The notes under the pieces: model-generated
Databases searched by the model: none
Seen by the model: the letters and a program-made list of their open reading frames with translations, nothing else
Told to the model about the DNA's origin: nothing
NCBI GenBank assembly: GCA_964448115.1
Contig: CAYUVA010000060.1
Coordinates: 1 to 22,255, forward strand
From: CAYUVA01 sp964448115 [NCBI: uncultured bacterium]
GTDB taxonomy: Bacteria; CAYUVA01
Direction of reading: 5' to 3'
DNA: 22,255 nucleotides
In this document: one piece after another, positions 14,091 to 22,255 of the stretch
Layout: every line of letters begins with the position of its first letter
How positions within the stretch are numbered: position 1 is the first letter of the stretch
Translations under genes and position numbers: made by a program

Positions 14091-17000
14091 TTATTGATCA
14101 AATCTGCCTCTGCGCTTGCGCTTCTTATTATCATCATTTGAATCGTCCTTATCATCCATTCTTTTATCGATAACATCGCCCTTCAGGTCCTTTATCAGCG
14201 AATCCAGTTCATCGGAGATGGACCTGGTATCGTCCAGAATATCGTTATAATCCTGGTCTAGTGGAACCTTTAGTTCCTCGGAGATATCCCTGGCATCAAT
14301 ATCATCTTCATCGTGTTTTTCAGTCGGCTGGTCATTCTTTTTTCTTTGTTTTTCCAGGAACTCTTCCTCCTCCGGGGTCAACTCGGTCGAATCCATGGGA
14401 GTCATGCTCAGGGAGTCATCCTTGATGGGGCTATCTTCATCTCCGATATCCCCGATCGTGCTTACCAGGTCTTCTTTTGTGATCAGCAGGTCCTCATCAA
14501 TATCCAATGTTGATTCTAGTTCTGGATCCGGTTTCTCTGAGGAGTCTTTTTCCTTTGACTCCTTGGCATCGTCTTGTTGGTCAGCGATATGTTGATATGC
14601 CTCGTTGAATCTGAGGAAGCGTTCCTCATTGGTCTCTAGGGGCAGGTCGTCCTCCTCGACAGGTTCAAGTTTTTCTCTTTGTTTGGACTCCTCGGTGATA
14701 AGCTCGAACTTGAAATCCTCTTCCTGCTTCTTTTCTGGGGCTTCCAGGTTTTTGATTATCCGTATTGGAGGCTTCTTCTTCTCATCAGATTCTTTGGGTG
14801 TTTTTTCCTTGCCTTGCGAGTCTGTTATTTCCCCTGGTGGTTTTATCTCTGTTGGCTCGATCGGCTGCATCTTCTGCAGGGTTTGGTCATCTTCGGTTAC
14901 TAGCTCGAAGGATCCGAGGCTGGCTGTGCTCTCCGAGCTTTCTCTCTTGATTATGTTTATTGGGGGTTTCTTTTCTGCCTTCTGTTTATCCTCCAGGTCT
15001 TTTTTCATCTTTTCTCGATATGATAATGCTCCTGGCTCGGTATATTTATCCTGGACCTTGCTCTTTTGTTTGGGTGCTTGTGGCTTGGAATACCTTGTTT
15101 TACCGGGCTTCTTGCTCTTGGTTTCTTTTTTTATTTCTTGGGTCTTTTCTGGCGGCTTTGTTTCTCTGGGGGGTGGCGGTGCTTCTGTCTTTGGCGTTTC
15201 ATCCTCAAAGCTAAAATCTTCTAAAAAGGCATCGAGATCCTCGGTTTCATCTTCATCGAGAAAATCCTTCAGAGCCTGCATGTCATCGAGCTGTTTTTTA
15301 CTTTCCTTTTTACTTTTTACCCTTCTGCCGATGGATAGGGTAAGCTTGATAACGAAGAGGATAACCAACAGGCTAAGAACGGTTATTATGGCTATCTTTA
15401 TATACATCTCGGTCTGCATCTTACTTTTAAAAAAATCATAGTAGTTTATCTTTTCAATCTTACCCATGTATTGAATTGCAGCCTGGGACACCTGCCAGCC
15501 AGGGAGTATCTGCGAGCCATGCTTTATCCCCTCGAAGGTCGGTTCCAAGCCGAGCAATCCCCAGAGCAGCGCAGCCGGCAGCACGCACTGGGTGCTAAGA
15601 TACGGTTCTCCAACCCAGCTTTGGGGCATACCTTCAATAGTCCAACAATTGGTGCCTTCCAGTAAGTGGGTTAATCGGTATCTTAGGGCGAGATTCTTCA
15701 ATCGTTTATATGCGGTTTGGATATCACCCAGCTTGCCGCGGGCAATGATCTCCCAGAAGGTCCACTCGGGGAATATGCCGCCGTTCATGTAGCGTCCGAA
15801 GCTGCTGACCTCTGGCTTGCGAAACGGAGCCTTGACCTGCGAGGATGCATCGTAAAGGTTGCAGGGGATTCCCCACTTAGCCAGACGATGGTTCTCCGAT
15901 AGTTCTTCGAGCCTGGAATCTATGCTGCGCAGTATCCGTTTTCCTTTGGCTTTGCCGCTTATGCCAAAGACGATGGCTAGAAGGTTGGGAGCGGTATATA
16001 GATGCGCTTGAGCGTTTCCCTTGCTATCGACCCATTCTGCATACCCGCCATAGTTATAGAAGCTGGAGTCCCAAAAGACCTCATTAAAGGCTCGCTTCAC
16101 TGCTTTAGCGCGATCTCGATAAATTTTAGCTTGCCGGGCATCTCCAGCGAAGTTCTCAAGCTCAGCCATGCAAAAAAGAGCCTTGTAATAAAGGGCATTG
16201 ACAAAGGATATCTTGCCGTGCCAGCCTAAAGTATCAAAATAGCAGTGCGTGTCCATGAAGCCACCGGTTAGAGCCTCCCCGGAGTTTATTAGATCGCCGT
16301 TCTGATCGGCGTTCCTGTTGCAATAGGCAATTGCCTTGCGAGCGGACGGCAAAAGCTCTGCCAACAGCTCCCTGTCCCCGGTCTTGAGTATGTGATTATG
16401 CAATGCGATGATGAATGAAGGCTCATTGTCATCCGCCTTTCTGCCAAGACCGCCGCTTAAAAGCGCGCCATCTTCCCCCTGGTTGGATGCCAGGTAGCGA
16501 AGGTAATCCCCAAAGGCAGTGCTTGCCCGCGAGGGACCTTTATCTCCCTGTATCCCATATAACAAGGCATAACTATAAGTATAGGCGGTAAGGGTAAAGA
16601 AATATCCACCAGCTTGATTGCCGAAGATCCCCTTCTTCTCGTCAGCGATCACGCTACCATTTACAAACTGGTCGTACATGCTTTTGATGGTTTCTTCCAG
16701 GAAGCGATCCGGGATGGTAACGCTGAGCTGCAAGCCAGTGGATCTGGGTTCAACTGGCAGCACGCTCAATTCTGTTCTTCGCCGAGTCCCCCTCTTGTAA
16801 TACTGGGCTGACTTCCTTCGAGCCGATAGTTGCTCGGCGGTGAAGTTCGGCTTTAGGCTAGGTGGATCGGAAGGTAAAGTTTTCGAGGGCTGGACAAAGA
16901 TCAGCCCCCCTTTGGTGAATACATCTCCCTTGCCGAGATAGCGCTCGGTTCTTATCTTCATATCGGCGCGCAAGGGAAATGATGTATATAAGCTGAATAT

Positions 17001-19004
17001 GCCCTCGATTCCCTGGTCGGAGGCGCTTATCACCTCGGTGTTTTGGGCAAGTGGATAGTCGAAATGGAAGCGCTGATTGCTTTGCTCTTGAAGCGTTTTA
17101 ACGCCAATGAGATCACCCTTTACCCAGAATGAATTGACCACGGCATTATACCCTTGGTTGCTGAAGAACATGACAGGCTCGTACTGGCGGTACAGGCTGC
17201 TTGAGCGAACCAAGCGGGAGGCGATATTCCATGTGAATCCCGGCTTATTGCCCTCTAGTGTGATCGTCCAATCCTGGATGATGGGACCGACCTTGATATT
17301 GGATAGCTCGACCACTACCTTTTCTGCTTGATCGGCTATCACCTTAAATGCTGCCTTGTCCGCATCAAGGCTGCTGTAGATTATGCCATCGATATCTTCA
17401 TACAGGGTACATATCCTTCTGCCCTTGGGAAACGGTGGCAGTGGTTGATCCCTGAGCAGGTTGCGCGTGAAGTACCCGGATCCGTATCCATCCATTCTGA
17501 GCGACTGTATTGAAGGCTGCCTCAGGTTCAAGCGAATTCGTATGCTCCCATTGCCTAGTACTGCGCTTTCATCTCCGGTTGCAAGGTATGCCCAAGCGGG
17601 ACCTATGGAGACACTAAAGAAACGCAGCCAGCAATGGCGGCATTCGTCCGCTACAAGTTGCGATAACAGGTCGCCGTAGCTGCTCGCTGTATCCAGTATC
17701 GGGGAGTACTCTTCGATGATCTCGCCCCGGCTGTTCTCTACCAGGAATTTAACCTTATTTCTCTTACCAGCCAGGTTGATAATGTTAACCATGCTATCGA
17801 CCTGACCAGGCTTGTTCTCGATACAGGGTATATAGGCTCTGCTGGAGAGATCCGCCACCGCAGGCGCAGGATACAGGCTCATCGCTGCACTTGTCAGATC
17901 GACAATGAGGATTAGCGCATGGATCGGCTGCTTGCTGTTTATCATCAGGTAGGTCTTGCCTAGTTCAAGCTTGAAGATCTCTTCAAGCGATCTGAGGGTC
18001 AAAGCTCCCGCCTTCAGAGTCATCTTGGCTTCCTGGATGAGATTGCCATTGTCATCGAGCGCTTTTATGGATACATTGGTTGCCTGATCAGAGGTATTAA
18101 GCATTCCAATGAATGTCTGAAAGACAGCGGGCACGCTGAGCGCCAATGGAACGATCAGGTGATCGCTTGCCTTGTTCGAGTTCACCGGGACAAGACAACA
18201 GGTGCCACCCTTTATAGTATCCCTCTGGACTAGAAGCGCATAAGGCGGACGATCCCCCTGGATCTTAAGCCATCCATATCCCTCCAGGTCGGGGAATAGA
18301 CGGCTCATCGATGCCTTAAACATGCTATTCGGCGGTAACAAGACCTCTTTAGAACCGATTTCATCCCCTTTGTCATTGTGCAGAATGAGTTGATATCGGG
18401 ACCCTGCTTGAGCTGCTGAGACCATGATGAGCTGCGCGGAACTTTTATTTTTTTGCTCAAGCAAGGCTGGGACAAGATATTCCCCAGCAGCTTGATTCAT
18501 GGATATCCCCCCATAGGAGTAGCTGCCCCCTCGATTGAGATCTCTTAGGATCATGCAGCCATCAAGCCCATTGGCATTCTCCAGCAAAGCCCAGCCGGTT
18601 CGATGACCGGTAAACATTTCCTCAAACGAGAGCACCATCTTGTTGTATCTTCTGATGGTTAGGGGCTTTATGGTCATAAGGTTTCCTGAATGATCGAATA
18701 TGCGCAATGTTGTGCTGCGATCCTGGTTGCTAGGGTTTAATATATGCAAAAAAGCTTGATGTCCTTGCTGGGAGGACTCGAAGTATGGAAAAACAAGATT
18801 TCCAGTGTTTTTCCTCTGCGATGCTGCTAAGAAGCCGTACAAGCCGTTGTGCGCCCTCCCCTCGGCAAGCGGTATCCTCTCTGTGATAAGGCAGCATCCA
18901 CCGAGGGCATCGCTCGCTAGTCCAGCGGCGTCTTGGTTGGCATGGCAGACCGCCATGAAGAGCAGGATAAAGCAAACACCGATTCCGGTTACTTTTTTGA
19001 GCAT
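14091..19004 (-). CDS. Giant membrane-anchored six-hairpin glycosidase-like protein with charged tail
   Basis: A 1637-residue protein. Signal peptide (1-22); four beta-sandwich repeats (about 72-478, period 107); a further beta-rich region (480-760); an (alpha/alpha)6 domain (about 765-1170); a membrane helix (1204-1221) followed by RRVKSKK; then a roughly 415-residue tail rich in Glu, Asp, Lys and Pro. GGFMDTH (914-920) plus GWHGKISFVNALYYKAL resembles the catalytic region of debranching-type and related six-hairpin glycosidases, making D918 a candidate acid; GGIFPEWTFWE (1075-1085) may supply another acidic residue. The substrate is unknown. By the positive-inside rule the enzyme part is periplasmic and the tail cytoplasmic. 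The start is 6 nt after the polymerase gene stop, and its AAGGT site overlaps that TAA, so translation is probably coupled. Glycan trimming or recognition after polymerisation is inferred. Confidence 0.82.
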   Translation of the reverse strand: MLKKVTGIGVCFILLFMAVCHANQDAAGLASDALGGCCLITERIPLAEGRAHNGLYGFLAASQRKNTGNLVFPYFESSQQGHQAFLHILNPSNQDRSTTLRIFDHSGNLMTIKPLTIRRYNKMVLSFEEMFTGHRTGWALLENANGLDGCMILRDLNRGGSYSYGGISMNQAAGEYLVPALLEQKNKSSAQLIMVSAAQAGSRYQLILHNDKGDEIGSKEVLLPPNSMFKASMSRLFPDLEGYGWLKIQGDRPPYALLVQRDTIKGGTCCLVPVNSNKASDHLIVPLALSVPAVFQTFIGMLNTSDQATNVSIKALDDNGNLIQEAKMTLKAGALTLRSLEEIFKLELGKTYLMINSKQPIHALILIVDLTSAAMSLYPAPAVADLSSRAYIPCIENKPGQVDSMVNIINLAGKRNKVKFLVENSRGEIIEEYSPILDTASSYGDLLSQLVADECRHCWLRFFSVSIGPAWAYLATGDESAVLGNGSIRIRLNLRQPSIQSLRMDGYGSGYFTRNLLRDQPLPPFPKGRRICTLYEDIDGIIYSSLDADKAAFKVIADQAEKVVVELSNIKVGPIIQDWTITLEGNKPGFTWNIASRLVRSSSLYRQYEPVMFFSNQGYNAVVNSFWVKGDLIGVKTLQEQSNQRFHFDYPLAQNTEVISASDQGIEGIFSLYTSFPLRADMKIRTERYLGKGDVFTKGGLIFVQPSKTLPSDPPSLKPNFTAEQLSARRKSAQYYKRGTRRRTELSVLPVEPRSTGLQLSVTIPDRFLEETIKSMYDQFVNGSVIADEKKGIFGNQAGGYFFTLTAYTYSYALLYGIQGDKGPSRASTAFGDYLRYLASNQGEDGALLSGGLGRKADDNEPSFIIALHNHILKTGDRELLAELLPSARKAIAYCNRNADQNGDLINSGEALTGGFMDTHCYFDTLGWHGKISFVNALYYKALFCMAELENFAGDARQAKIYRDRAKAVKRAFNEVFWDSSFYNYGGYAEWVDSKGNAQAHLYTAPNLLAIVFGISGKAKGKRILRSIDSRLEELSENHRLAKWGIPCNLYDASSQVKAPFRKPEVSSFGRYMNGGIFPEWTFWEIIARGKLGDIQTAYKRLKNLALRYRLTHLLEGTNCWTIEGMPQSWVGEPYLSTQCVLPAALLWGLLGLEPTFEGIKHGSQILPGWQVSQAAIQYMGKIEKINYYDFFKSKMQTEMYIKIAIITVLSLLVILFVIKLTLSIGRRVKSKKESKKQLDDMQALKDFLDEDETEDLDAFLEDFSFEDETPKTEAPPPPRETKPPEKTQEIKKETKSKKPGKTRYSKPQAPKQKSKVQDKYTEPGALSYREKMKKDLEDKQKAEKKPPINIIKRESSESTASLGSFELVTEDDQTLQKMQPIEPTEIKPPGEITDSQGKEKTPKESDEKKKPPIRIIKNLEAPEKKQEEDFKFELITEESKQREKLEPVEEDDLPLETNEERFLRFNEAYQHIADQQDDAKESKEKDSSEKPDPELESTLDIDEDLLITKEDLVSTIGDIGDEDSPIKDDSLSMTPMDSTELTPEEEEFLEKQRKKNDQPTEKHDEDDIDARDISEELKVPLDQDYNDILDDTRSISDELDSLIKDLKGDVIDKRMDDKDDSNDDNKKRKRRGRFDQ

Positions 19005-19010
19005 TTTACC

Positions 19011-21734
19011 TTATCTTTCGTCCCTCTTAATCGCCTTATCGCTTTTTTCACCAGATAGCCTTTGATAGATGCGGGTGAAGTATCGGCTCTCCTTTGCATA
19101 AGCCTCGACTTGTCCGGTTACATCAGCCAGCCTGCGGTATATGGCAGGATTTCTGGGCTGTATCTGGGTAGCCAACAGGTAGCTATATATCGCCTTGTCC
19201 TTGAAGCGAAGGCTCTCTTGATGGCTATATTTATCCCCCTCGGTTAAGAGCTTGAAGACATCACGCTGTTGTAATGGTTGGTCGCCAGGTTTAAGGATCA
19301 GCTTTACCATTACCTTCCAGCGATCGATCGGCACCAGGTAGGAGAGATTTCTGCTATCGAGTATGTCGAGCAGCCTATCGAAACGCTCCAGGCTCCAGTA
19401 ACTCTTCACCAGGCTATTGAACAGCATCTTGCCCTGGGGGGAATCTGGGGGTAAATCCCTTAATTTGCTTTCTATCGCGGCAAGTGCATCCGCAAGTTTG
19501 ATATCGGGGCACATCGAGAGATGCAGCTCGCTGGCGGGATGGTTCTTGTCTTTCGCCCAGATCCTATCGGTAACCATGATCGGATTGCGTATAATCGCTT
19601 CCACTATTGCATCAAAGGCTTGGTCTGTCCTTCCAAAGGCTGCAAGTACCACTGCCAGGCGGTGATAATGATCGCCATTCCATAAACCATAAGGATCTAG
19701 CTTCACCGCTTTTTTCAATAATCTTAGCGCAGGCTCGATCTCGCCCATCATATAGTGGGCAAAGCCGATCTTATCGATCAAAAACGGATTCTGCGGCTCA
19801 TACTTGAGCAGGCTCTTTAGCATCTTGAATCCGGATATGCTCTGCTCTTTATCTTTTAGCTTTTCCTCAGCATAAGCCAGTTTGGTGAAGAGGGTGAACG
19901 GATCGATCACAAAGGAGATCCGCTTGCGTACATCGACATCCATGGGGAGCAGCTCATTGATCCCTCTTGCCAGGAAATCCGCCGACCAGGGGCGGAAGAT
20001 GAAGAATAAAACCAGGAAAAGAACCGCATATCCCTGCATATCAGATGCATAGTAGTGCTTATCATCATTCGAGTGCTTACTTTGCGCAGCATAGAGCTCC
20101 CTCATCGTTATGGCGAGCAATGAAAAGAACCCCAGCGCTGGAGCGCAAAAGCCAAACGGGTAATCAATGATGCTGCTTACCATCAAGCCAACTACCGCGC
20201 CCAAAGCCCCCAAGGCAAGGTATATTCGATCAGCTTGAAGATCAGGTCGGTAGATCCCCCGCAGCGCATGATAGACATAAGCCAAAAGCAGCAATGATAG
20301 CGCGAAAAAGCCGATGGCGCCGAATGAACGAGCTATCTCAAGATATGTATTATGCGCATGTGCTCCCCTCACTCCCCATCTCATCCACTCCTTGAAGTAC
20401 TCCATCTCGCCAAGCGGTATGCGTTCTGCATATCGAGCGCTGTAGTAATTATTGTGCGCACCGATGCCGGTTATTGGATTATCTTTGATGGTCGCCAATA
20501 TCGCTCTCCATATAGTAAACCGAGAACGAAGGGTGTTCATGGTTATAAATTCACGGCTCCATCTACTCTGCGATAAGAATATGGGCACTATGACAGCCAG
20601 GGTCAATAATAAGGCAGCGAGGCTGACAGCCAGGCGAGGAGTCATCAGCTCTCGCCCCTGTTTCAGTGATAAGTATAGAATAGCAATGAAAAGGATACCG
20701 CTGCCCAAGCCGATCAATCCACCCTTTGAGAAGGTAAGCACCACGCAGCCTAGCGCGCAAATAGTCGAGACGGCGAAGAAAATCTTGCTCCTTTTCCGAT
20801 CTGCCCAAAATATAGCCATAAAGGTAAGCGGCAAGAAAAGAATGAGTATGGAGGAAAGCGCATTGGGATGGATACCCATTATCCACATTCGATTGCGGAT
20901 AGCGAAACGCCAACCGATATTTAACCCTGAGCTTAAAAAGTTGTAACCGCCGAAGATGCCGATGATTATCGCCTGTAAAGCAATTACATTTAATAGTGGA
21001 TTGAGCTCCTCTCGCCTATCTTTCAGATACCATATAGTGAAGAATATCCCCCCACAATAAAGGAAACGAAGATACTCGCGCATGCTAAAGGAGATGCTTA
21101 CCCCCAACAACGAGCCTATCAAACCGGCTATTGCCAGGGCTGCTAACGGGATGAGCAAAGGGGGCTTATCCCCTCGAATTATCGGAATATGATACAAGGC
21201 GATGAACAAAAAACTCACCGTCAACAGGTAGTACTTGTACGACATATCCATTGTCAGGCTGAAAAAGATAGAGCCGAAGAAGAAATAGACCGCAACCAGA
21301 ACACTCAGAATACTTTGTCCCCGGATAAACCAGCGAGTGATCAGAACTGTTATGCAGGTGAGCAAAACCAGGTAGGCAAAGATCTGGTGGGGTAGATTGA
21401 TTATGTTAGGACGGTTCATTAAATGCTGAATTACAAGAAGTATTAGCACCCCGGAGGTTATGTATAGATAAAGGAACTCGAGATACTCCAATGGGGGACG
21501 CAAGGGTTTAAAAAGAGAGGATAGATCGTTGGTCGATCTCGTATAATAAAACAAGATCGTCGCCAGCATGAAGAACAACTCGATCCCGACTATCCTGATC
21601 AAATAGTTGTAGGAAAAGGGGAGAACATGAATGGCATCGAGAAGGCACAAAAACAGCACCCCCAGGATGAGGTAGCCTATCACCTGATTTGCTGATGAGT
21701 CCTTGATAGCTTCCCCCTGTCCTTTGATGGTCAT
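19011..21734 (-). CDS. O-antigen ligase/Wzy-type polymerase with C-terminal TPRs
   Basis: A 907-residue polytopic inner-membrane protein with a dozen or more hydrophobic segments between 15 and 585. Wzy_C/WaaL family features: TFSKGGLIGLGSG (334-346), a large periplasmic loop with RFTIWRAILATIKDNP (405-420), GIGAHNNYYSARY (423-435), and AHAHNTYLEIARSFG (458-472), the conserved His motif. From about 600 the protein is soluble with TPR-like helices (615-715; again near the end). Family members polymerise or ligate undecaprenyl-linked glycans; some are protein O-glycosyltransferases, and the motifs do not distinguish these. The start has an AGGAG site 3 nt upstream and a good promoter at 21849-21877. 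It is the first gene of its operon and is tightly coupled to the glycosidase-like gene. Confidence 0.88.
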   Translation of the reverse strand: MTIKGQGEAIKDSSANQVIGYLILGVLFLCLLDAIHVLPFSYNYLIRIVGIELFFMLATILFYYTRSTNDLSSLFKPLRPPLEYLEFLYLYITSGVLILLVIQHLMNRPNIINLPHQIFAYLVLLTCITVLITRWFIRGQSILSVLVAVYFFFGSIFFSLTMDMSYKYYLLTVSFLFIALYHIPIIRGDKPPLLIPLAALAIAGLIGSLLGVSISFSMREYLRFLYCGGIFFTIWYLKDRREELNPLLNVIALQAIIIGIFGGYNFLSSGLNIGWRFAIRNRMWIMGIHPNALSSILILFLPLTFMAIFWADRKRSKIFFAVSTICALGCVVLTFSKGGLIGLGSGILFIAILYLSLKQGRELMTPRLAVSLAALLLTLAVIVPIFLSQSRWSREFITMNTLRSRFTIWRAILATIKDNPITGIGAHNNYYSARYAERIPLGEMEYFKEWMRWGVRGAHAHNTYLEIARSFGAIGFFALSLLLLAYVYHALRGIYRPDLQADRIYLALGALGAVVGLMVSSIIDYPFGFCAPALGFFSLLAITMRELYAAQSKHSNDDKHYYASDMQGYAVLFLVLFFIFRPWSADFLARGINELLPMDVDVRKRISFVIDPFTLFTKLAYAEEKLKDKEQSISGFKMLKSLLKYEPQNPFLIDKIGFAHYMMGEIEPALRLLKKAVKLDPYGLWNGDHYHRLAVVLAAFGRTDQAFDAIVEAIIRNPIMVTDRIWAKDKNHPASELHLSMCPDIKLADALAAIESKLRDLPPDSPQGKMLFNSLVKSYWSLERFDRLLDILDSRNLSYLVPIDRWKVMVKLILKPGDQPLQQRDVFKLLTEGDKYSHQESLRFKDKAIYSYLLATQIQPRNPAIYRRLADVTGQVEAYAKESRYFTRIYQRLSGEKSDKAIKRDER

Positions 21735-21848
21735 TGCTCCTGTTTAACCGAACCCTCTGTCAGTTCACGGTAGGTCAGAACCTTGAGTAAGCGATAATCT
21801 CCGCTCAATTGCTTAAGCCCAAAACCATTATCAACACTGGTACTTATA

Positions 21849-21877
21849 AAGATACTTTACAAGGCGTTTAAGGTCAA
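21849..21877 (-). promoter_or_regulatory. Promoter of the polymerase/glycosidase operon
   Basis: On the minus strand TTGACC (21877-21872) and TATCTT (21854-21849) are separated by 17 nt, matching five and four consensus bases. Initiation near 21842 gives a leader of about 107 nt before ATG 21734. Confidence 0.5.
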
Positions 21878-21897
21878 GATCATCTTTTTCCAGGGTA

Positions 21898-21926
21898 TAT
21901 ACATCTGCCTAGTTTGTGTGTAATAT
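21898..21926 (+). promoter_or_regulatory. Candidate promoter of the small membrane protein gene
   Basis: TATACA (21898-21903) and TAATAT (21921-21926) are 17 nt apart, each matching four of six consensus bases. The leader to ATG 21961 would be under 30 nt. It lies back to back with the minus-strand promoter at 21849-21877. Confidence 0.35.
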
Positions 21927-21960
21927 GTATCTGTGGAATCATGAAAGGAGTCGAGGTTAA

Positions 21961-22188
21961 ATGGATAAATTACTTAAATTCATAGGCTTAACCGTCCTGA
22001 TAATCATAGGCATATTCCTTCTCTTCACCCTGGTGCCTAAATTGATCAGTGCGATAGTAGCCATCTCGTGGAGCCTTGCCGGGATAATCGGGTTCTTGAT
22101 AAGACTGCTACTATTTCTAGGCATCCTGGCTCTGGTTGTTTACGGAATAGTTCTTCTTGTGATCTATATCAGAGAGCAGATGTCATAG
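21961..22188 (+). CDS. Small hydrophobic membrane protein, unknown function
   Basis: A 75-residue protein that I cannot place in a family. It consists almost entirely of three hydrophobic segments (about 5-27, 29-47 and 48-70) with short charged breaks (MDKLLK, PK, R48) and ends IREQMS. AAAGGAG (21944-21950) lies 10 nt upstream and a second GAGG (21953-21956) lies 4 nt upstream, supporting translation. It is transcribed divergently from the polymerase operon. Small inner-membrane modulators and holin-like proteins look like this, but there is no lysis or phage gene beside it, so no role is claimed. Confidence 0.65.
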   Translation: MDKLLKFIGLTVLIIIGIFLLFTLVPKLISAIVAISWSLAGIIGFLIRLLLFLGILALVVYGIVLLVIYIREQMS

Positions 22189-22237
22189 GTTTAGCTGGTT
22201 TATCTGTGATTCAGACAGTAATTTTGTGGCTATTAGG

Positions 22238-22255
22238 CTCCTGATTTATCAGGGG
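22238..22255 (+). terminator. Hairpin at the window edge
   Basis: CCTGAT (22240-22245) pairs with ATCAGG (22248-22253), extendable by a G-T and a C-G pair to the last base. It lies about 50 nt after the small membrane protein stop. The window ends here, so no U-run can be judged. Confidence 0.25.

Noticed and set aside
14605-15441. 278-residue plus-strand reading frame
   Set aside because: It is the antisense of the Glu/Lys-rich tail, which gives a Ser/Phe-rich shadow; no ribosome binding site or fold was evident.
1-22255. tRNA, rRNA, insertion sequence or prophage genes
   Set aside because: No transposase, integrase or structural phage reading frame was seen, and no tRNA-like cloverleaf was noticed in the spacers.

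Overview
The window looks like chromosomal DNA from a Gram-negative, probably uncultivated bacterium. The evidence is an outer-membrane FadL-type porin, several signal peptides and membrane anchors implying a periplasm, and intergenic regions filled with short dispersed repeats of a kind common in genomes from environmental lineages. TAA and TAG stops are used and nothing suggests an altered code. The sequence alone does not allow me to name a phylum. Ten genes are supported; eight lie on the minus strand.

Layout, left to right. Bases 1-317 are non-coding and made almost wholly of repeats. Bases 318-8481 (minus) hold a FadL-family porin, a fused sugar-nucleotide SDR/DegT aminotransferase, a membrane-anchored YCF48-type seven-bladed propeller, and a GT39-like glycosyltransferase carrying PA14 and NHL domains. 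A strong promoter (TTGACT-16-TATAAT) precedes the YCF48-like gene, so this block is probably two transcription units. Bases 8482-8856 are non-coding, with octamer repeats. uvrB (8857-10884) is the only plus-strand gene of known function and the only housekeeping gene. Bases 10982-21734 (minus) hold an O-antigen-ligase/Wzy-type polymerase with TPRs, a 1637-residue membrane-anchored protein with a six-hairpin glycosidase-like domain, a small secreted protein, and a transmembrane pseudokinase with a TolB/PD40 propeller outside. A 75-residue membrane protein (21961-22188) is transcribed divergently at the right end.

Inferred theme: envelope glycan construction. The SDR/aminotransferase would make an amino sugar nucleotide, the GT39-like enzyme would transfer a lipid-linked sugar on the outer face of the membrane, the Wzy/WaaL-like protein would polymerise or ligate chains, and the glycosidase-like giant would trim or bind them. 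Three different beta-propeller families (YCF48, NHL, PD40) are each tied to the inner membrane. The most unusual items are the pseudokinase receptor, the giant glycosidase-like protein with a roughly 415-residue charged cytoplasmic tail, the two enzyme fusions, and the 8-nt-periodic intergenic repeats. Functions are assigned from motifs read by eye; no database search was possible.
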